Part shown: positions 40,737 to 42,663 of the stretch, piece by piece | Numbering within the stretch: position 1 is the first letter of the stretch | How the letters are laid out: the number at the start of each line of letters is the position of its first letter | The notes under the pieces: model-generated | What the model was told of the DNA's origin: nothing | Database searches by the model: none | Seen by the model: only the letters and a program-made list of their open reading frames with translations | Made by a program: the position numbers and the translations under genes | DNA from: Streptococcus agalactiae ATCC 13813 | GTDB lineage: Bacteria > Bacillota > Bacilli > Lactobacillales > Streptococcaceae | Assembly: GCF_000186445.1 (NCBI RefSeq) | Contig: NZ_GL636070.1 | Location: 2,021,527 to 2,064,189, forward strand | DNA length: 42,663 nucleotides | Reading direction: 5' to 3'

Positions 40737-41804
40737 ATGTCAGATTTATTTAACAAAATTAAAACCGTAACTGAGCTTGATGGGATTGCTGGCTATGAAC
40801 ACAATATCCGCAACTTCCTTCGTCAAGAAATAACTCCTTTAGTTGATCAAGTTGAGACAGACGGACTTGGTGGAATTTTTGGAGTTAAAAATACTCATGA
40901 GACTAATGCTCCTAAAGTCATGGTTGCTGCCCATATGGATGAAGTCGGCTTTATGGTTAGTCATATTCAGCCAGATGGAACATTTCGTGTACTTGAGGTT
41001 GGAGGATGGAATCCCCTAGTAGTCAGTTCACAACGCTTTACCCTCTACACACGTTCTGGTGATGCTATTCCTGTTATATCAGGATCAGTTCCTCCTCACT
41101 TTCTTCGTGGACAAAGCGGTGGAACGACATTACCCAAAATCAGTGACATTGTTTTTGATGGAGGATTCACAGATAAAAATGAAGCTGAAAGCTTTGGCAT
41201 TGCTCCTGGCGATATCATTGTTCCTAAATCTGAAACCATTTTAACTGCAAATCAAAAACATATTATGTCAAAAGCTTGGGATAATCGCTATGGTGTGCTT
41301 ATGGTGACCGAATTGCTAAAAAGCTTAAAAGATCAAAGTCTTAGCAACACACTTATTGCTGGGGCTAATGTTCAAGAAGAAGTCGGACTTCGTGGCGCAC
41401 ATGTTTCAACAACTAAATTCAACCCAGATATCTTCTTAGCTGTCGATTGTTCCCCAGCTGGAGATATTTATGGGGAACAAGGCAAAATAGGAGAGGGAAC
41501 CTTAATCCGTTTTTATGATCCCGGACATATCATGCTTAAAGATATGAGAGATTTCTTGCTTACAACAGCTGAAGAAGCAGGTATAAAATACCAATATTAT
41601 GCTGCAAAAGGTGGTACCGATGCTGGGGCTGCTCACCTAAAAAATAGTGGTATTCCTTCTACAACTATCGGTGTCTGTGCACGCTACATTCATTCTCATC
41701 AAACACTCTACGCTATGGATGATTTTCTACAAGCACAAGCTTACCTTCAGGCCATCGTTAACAAATTAGACCGCTCGACGGTGGATATTATTAAAGGTTA
41801 TTAA
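40737..41804 (+). CDS. pepA: Glutamyl aminopeptidase, M42 family
   Basis: PepA removes N-terminal Glu/Asp from peptides. The 355-residue metallopeptidase has M42 motifs: metal ligand His in VAAHMDEVGFMV (about residue 65), SKAWDNRYGVLM (bridging Asp about 180), catalytic Glu in QEEVGLRGA (about 213), AVDCSPAGD, and HSHQTLYAMDDF near the end. GAGG lies six bases before the ATG. It is followed by proC after 69 bases with a GGATG/CATCC stem. Confidence 0.94.
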   Translation: MSDLFNKIKTVTELDGIAGYEHNIRNFLRQEITPLVDQVETDGLGGIFGVKNTHETNAPKVMVAAHMDEVGFMVSHIQPDGTFRVLEVGGWNPLVVSSQRFTLYTRSGDAIPVISGSVPPHFLRGQSGGTTLPKISDIVFDGGFTDKNEAESFGIAPGDIIVPKSETILTANQKHIMSKAWDNRYGVLMVTELLKSLKDQSLSNTLIAGANVQEEVGLRGAHVSTTKFNPDIFLAVDCSPAGDIYGEQGKIGEGTLIRFYDPGHIMLKDMRDFLLTTAEEAGIKYQYYAAKGGTDAGAAHLKNSGIPSTTIGVCARYIHSHQTLYAMDDFLQAQAYLQAIVNKLDRSTVDIIKGY

Positions 41805-41873
41805 GATAGAAAGGATGGGAGTTTCATAAGGTAGACACATTTTAGTATCTCCTTTCATCCCCATATCAACATT

Positions 41874-42644
41874 ATGAAAATTGGAATTATCGGCGTTGGA
41901 AAAATGGCCAGTGCAATTATTCAAGGCCTCAAACAAACCCAACATGACATTGTCATATCCGGATCTTGCTTAGAGCGTTCAAAAGAAATTGCAGAAAGAC
42001 TTGATGTTACTTACGCCGAATCTCATCAGTCATTAATCAATCAAGCTGATATTATCATGTTAGGTATTAAACCTCAACTATTTGAAAAGGTTCTTCTTCC
42101 ACTTGATATCACAAAACCAATCATCTCAATGGCAGCAGGAATCTCCTTAGCGCGTTTAAGCCAATTAACTCGTTCTGATTTACCATTGATTCGTATTATG
42201 CCAAATATTAACGCACAAATACTTCAAAGTTGCACAGCTATTTGTTACAACAATCATGTATCAGATGAGTTACGACAATTAGCCAAAGAAATTACGGATA
42301 GTTTTGGAAGTAGCTTTGATATAGCAGAAACCAATTTTGATACCTTCACTGCTCTAGCAGGTTCTAGCCCTGCCTATATCTATCTATTTATAGAAGCCTT
42401 AGCTAAAGCAGGTGTAAAATATGGATTTCCAAAAGAACAAGCACTCTCTATTGTAGGACAGACTGTTTTAGCTTCTAGTCAAAACCTATTACAAGGACAA
42501 AATAGCACCTCTGACTTAATCGACAACATTTGTAGCCCAGGCGGAACTACTATTGCTGGCCTTTTAGACTTAGAAAAAAATGGTCTGACGCATAGTGTTA
42601 TTTCTGCCGTTGATGCTACTATTGAGAAAGCAAAAAAACTTTGA
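41874..42644 (+). CDS. proC: Pyrroline-5-carboxylate reductase
   Basis: ProC makes proline from pyrroline-5-carboxylate with NAD(P)H. The 256-residue protein is full length: Rossmann motif IGIIGVGKMASAIIQGL, RIMPNINAQILQSCTAI, FTALAGSSPAYIYLFIEAL and SPGGTTIAGLLDLEKNG. No good ribosome-binding site precedes the ATG; the leader has a stem pairing GGATG with CATCC (about 41813-41860). The stop lies within the terminator. Confidence 0.95.
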   Translation: MKIGIIGVGKMASAIIQGLKQTQHDIVISGSCLERSKEIAERLDVTYAESHQSLINQADIIMLGIKPQLFEKVLLPLDITKPIISMAAGISLARLSQLTRSDLPLIRIMPNINAQILQSCTAICYNNHVSDELRQLAKEITDSFGSSFDIAETNFDTFTALAGSSPAYIYLFIEALAKAGVKYGFPKEQALSIVGQTVLASSQNLLQGQNSTSDLIDNICSPGGTTIAGLLDLEKNGLTHSVISAVDATIEKAKKL

Positions 42645-42663
42645 GCAAATTGCTCAAAGTTTT
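42635..42663 (+). terminator. Terminator overlapping the proC stop
   Basis: ACTTTGAGCAA and TTGCTCAAAGT pair around one base (42638-42660) with A and T runs at the edges. The T-run continues past the window. Confidence 0.75.

Overview
The window looks like a chromosomal segment of Streptococcus agalactiae (group B Streptococcus) or a very close relative. This rests on low GC, typical streptococcal protein sequences, and gene orders I recall from that species: rplM-rpsI, rpsO/pnp-cysE-cysS-mrnC, treP-treA, lrgAB-lytSR, ssbB and pepA-proC. No database was consulted, so the species is inference.

Positions 1 to about 6420 are the right-hand part of an integrated mobile element lodged at the 3' end of the ribosomal gene rpsI. 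From right to left it carries a tyrosine recombinase (int) and a CI-like repressor on the plus strand. On the minus strand, read away from a shared control region, are a small HTH (excisionase-like) gene, a replication-initiator-like gene with four iterons inside it, an unknown gene, two MobC-like relaxosome genes, a hairpin-rich oriT candidate, and the hsdM and hsdS genes of a type I restriction-modification system. hsdS runs off the left edge. The control region has three copies of the dyad ATTC-N5-GAAT placed over two divergent promoters, a lambda-like switch. No relaxase and no left attachment site are in view, so mobilisation machinery may lie outside the window or be supplied in trans.

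Positions 6419 to 17870 are core genome, all on the minus strand: rpsI and rplM with an L13-type leader; two decayed small genes (an HTH regulator and a membrane protein); a DegV-family gene; rlmB-yacP, probably from a leaderless mRNA; the tight operon pnp-sseB-like-cysE-small membrane gene-cysS-mrnC; rpsO; and a ferric-reductase-like gene broken by two in-frame stops.

Positions 17978 to 32886 are transport and sugar use. A PTS operon encodes a PRD regulator with fused EIIB/EIIA-like domains, EIIB, an UlaA-type EIIC and a two-subunit transketolase, with no other enzyme. Next come treP and treA for trehalose, and a five-gene nickel/peptide-type ABC transporter whose promoter carries a perfect match to the streptococcal zinc-repressor (AdcR) box. 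CcpA cre-like sites sit on the PTS and trehalose promoters.

Positions 32997 to 42663 hold lrgB-lrgA, the LytR/LytS two-component system, a HAD phosphatase with a cre-overlapped promoter, ssbB with a competence-box-like site, a methyltransferase, ytpR, a thioredoxin-like gene, a DUF4651-like gene, a small membrane protein, pepA and proC.

The most interesting points are the element's replication and control architecture (iterons inside the initiator gene, the operator triad, an int leader hairpin), the AdcR-box control of a nickel-type transporter, and the PTS/split-transketolase operon, which implies a short and unassigned pentose-type route.
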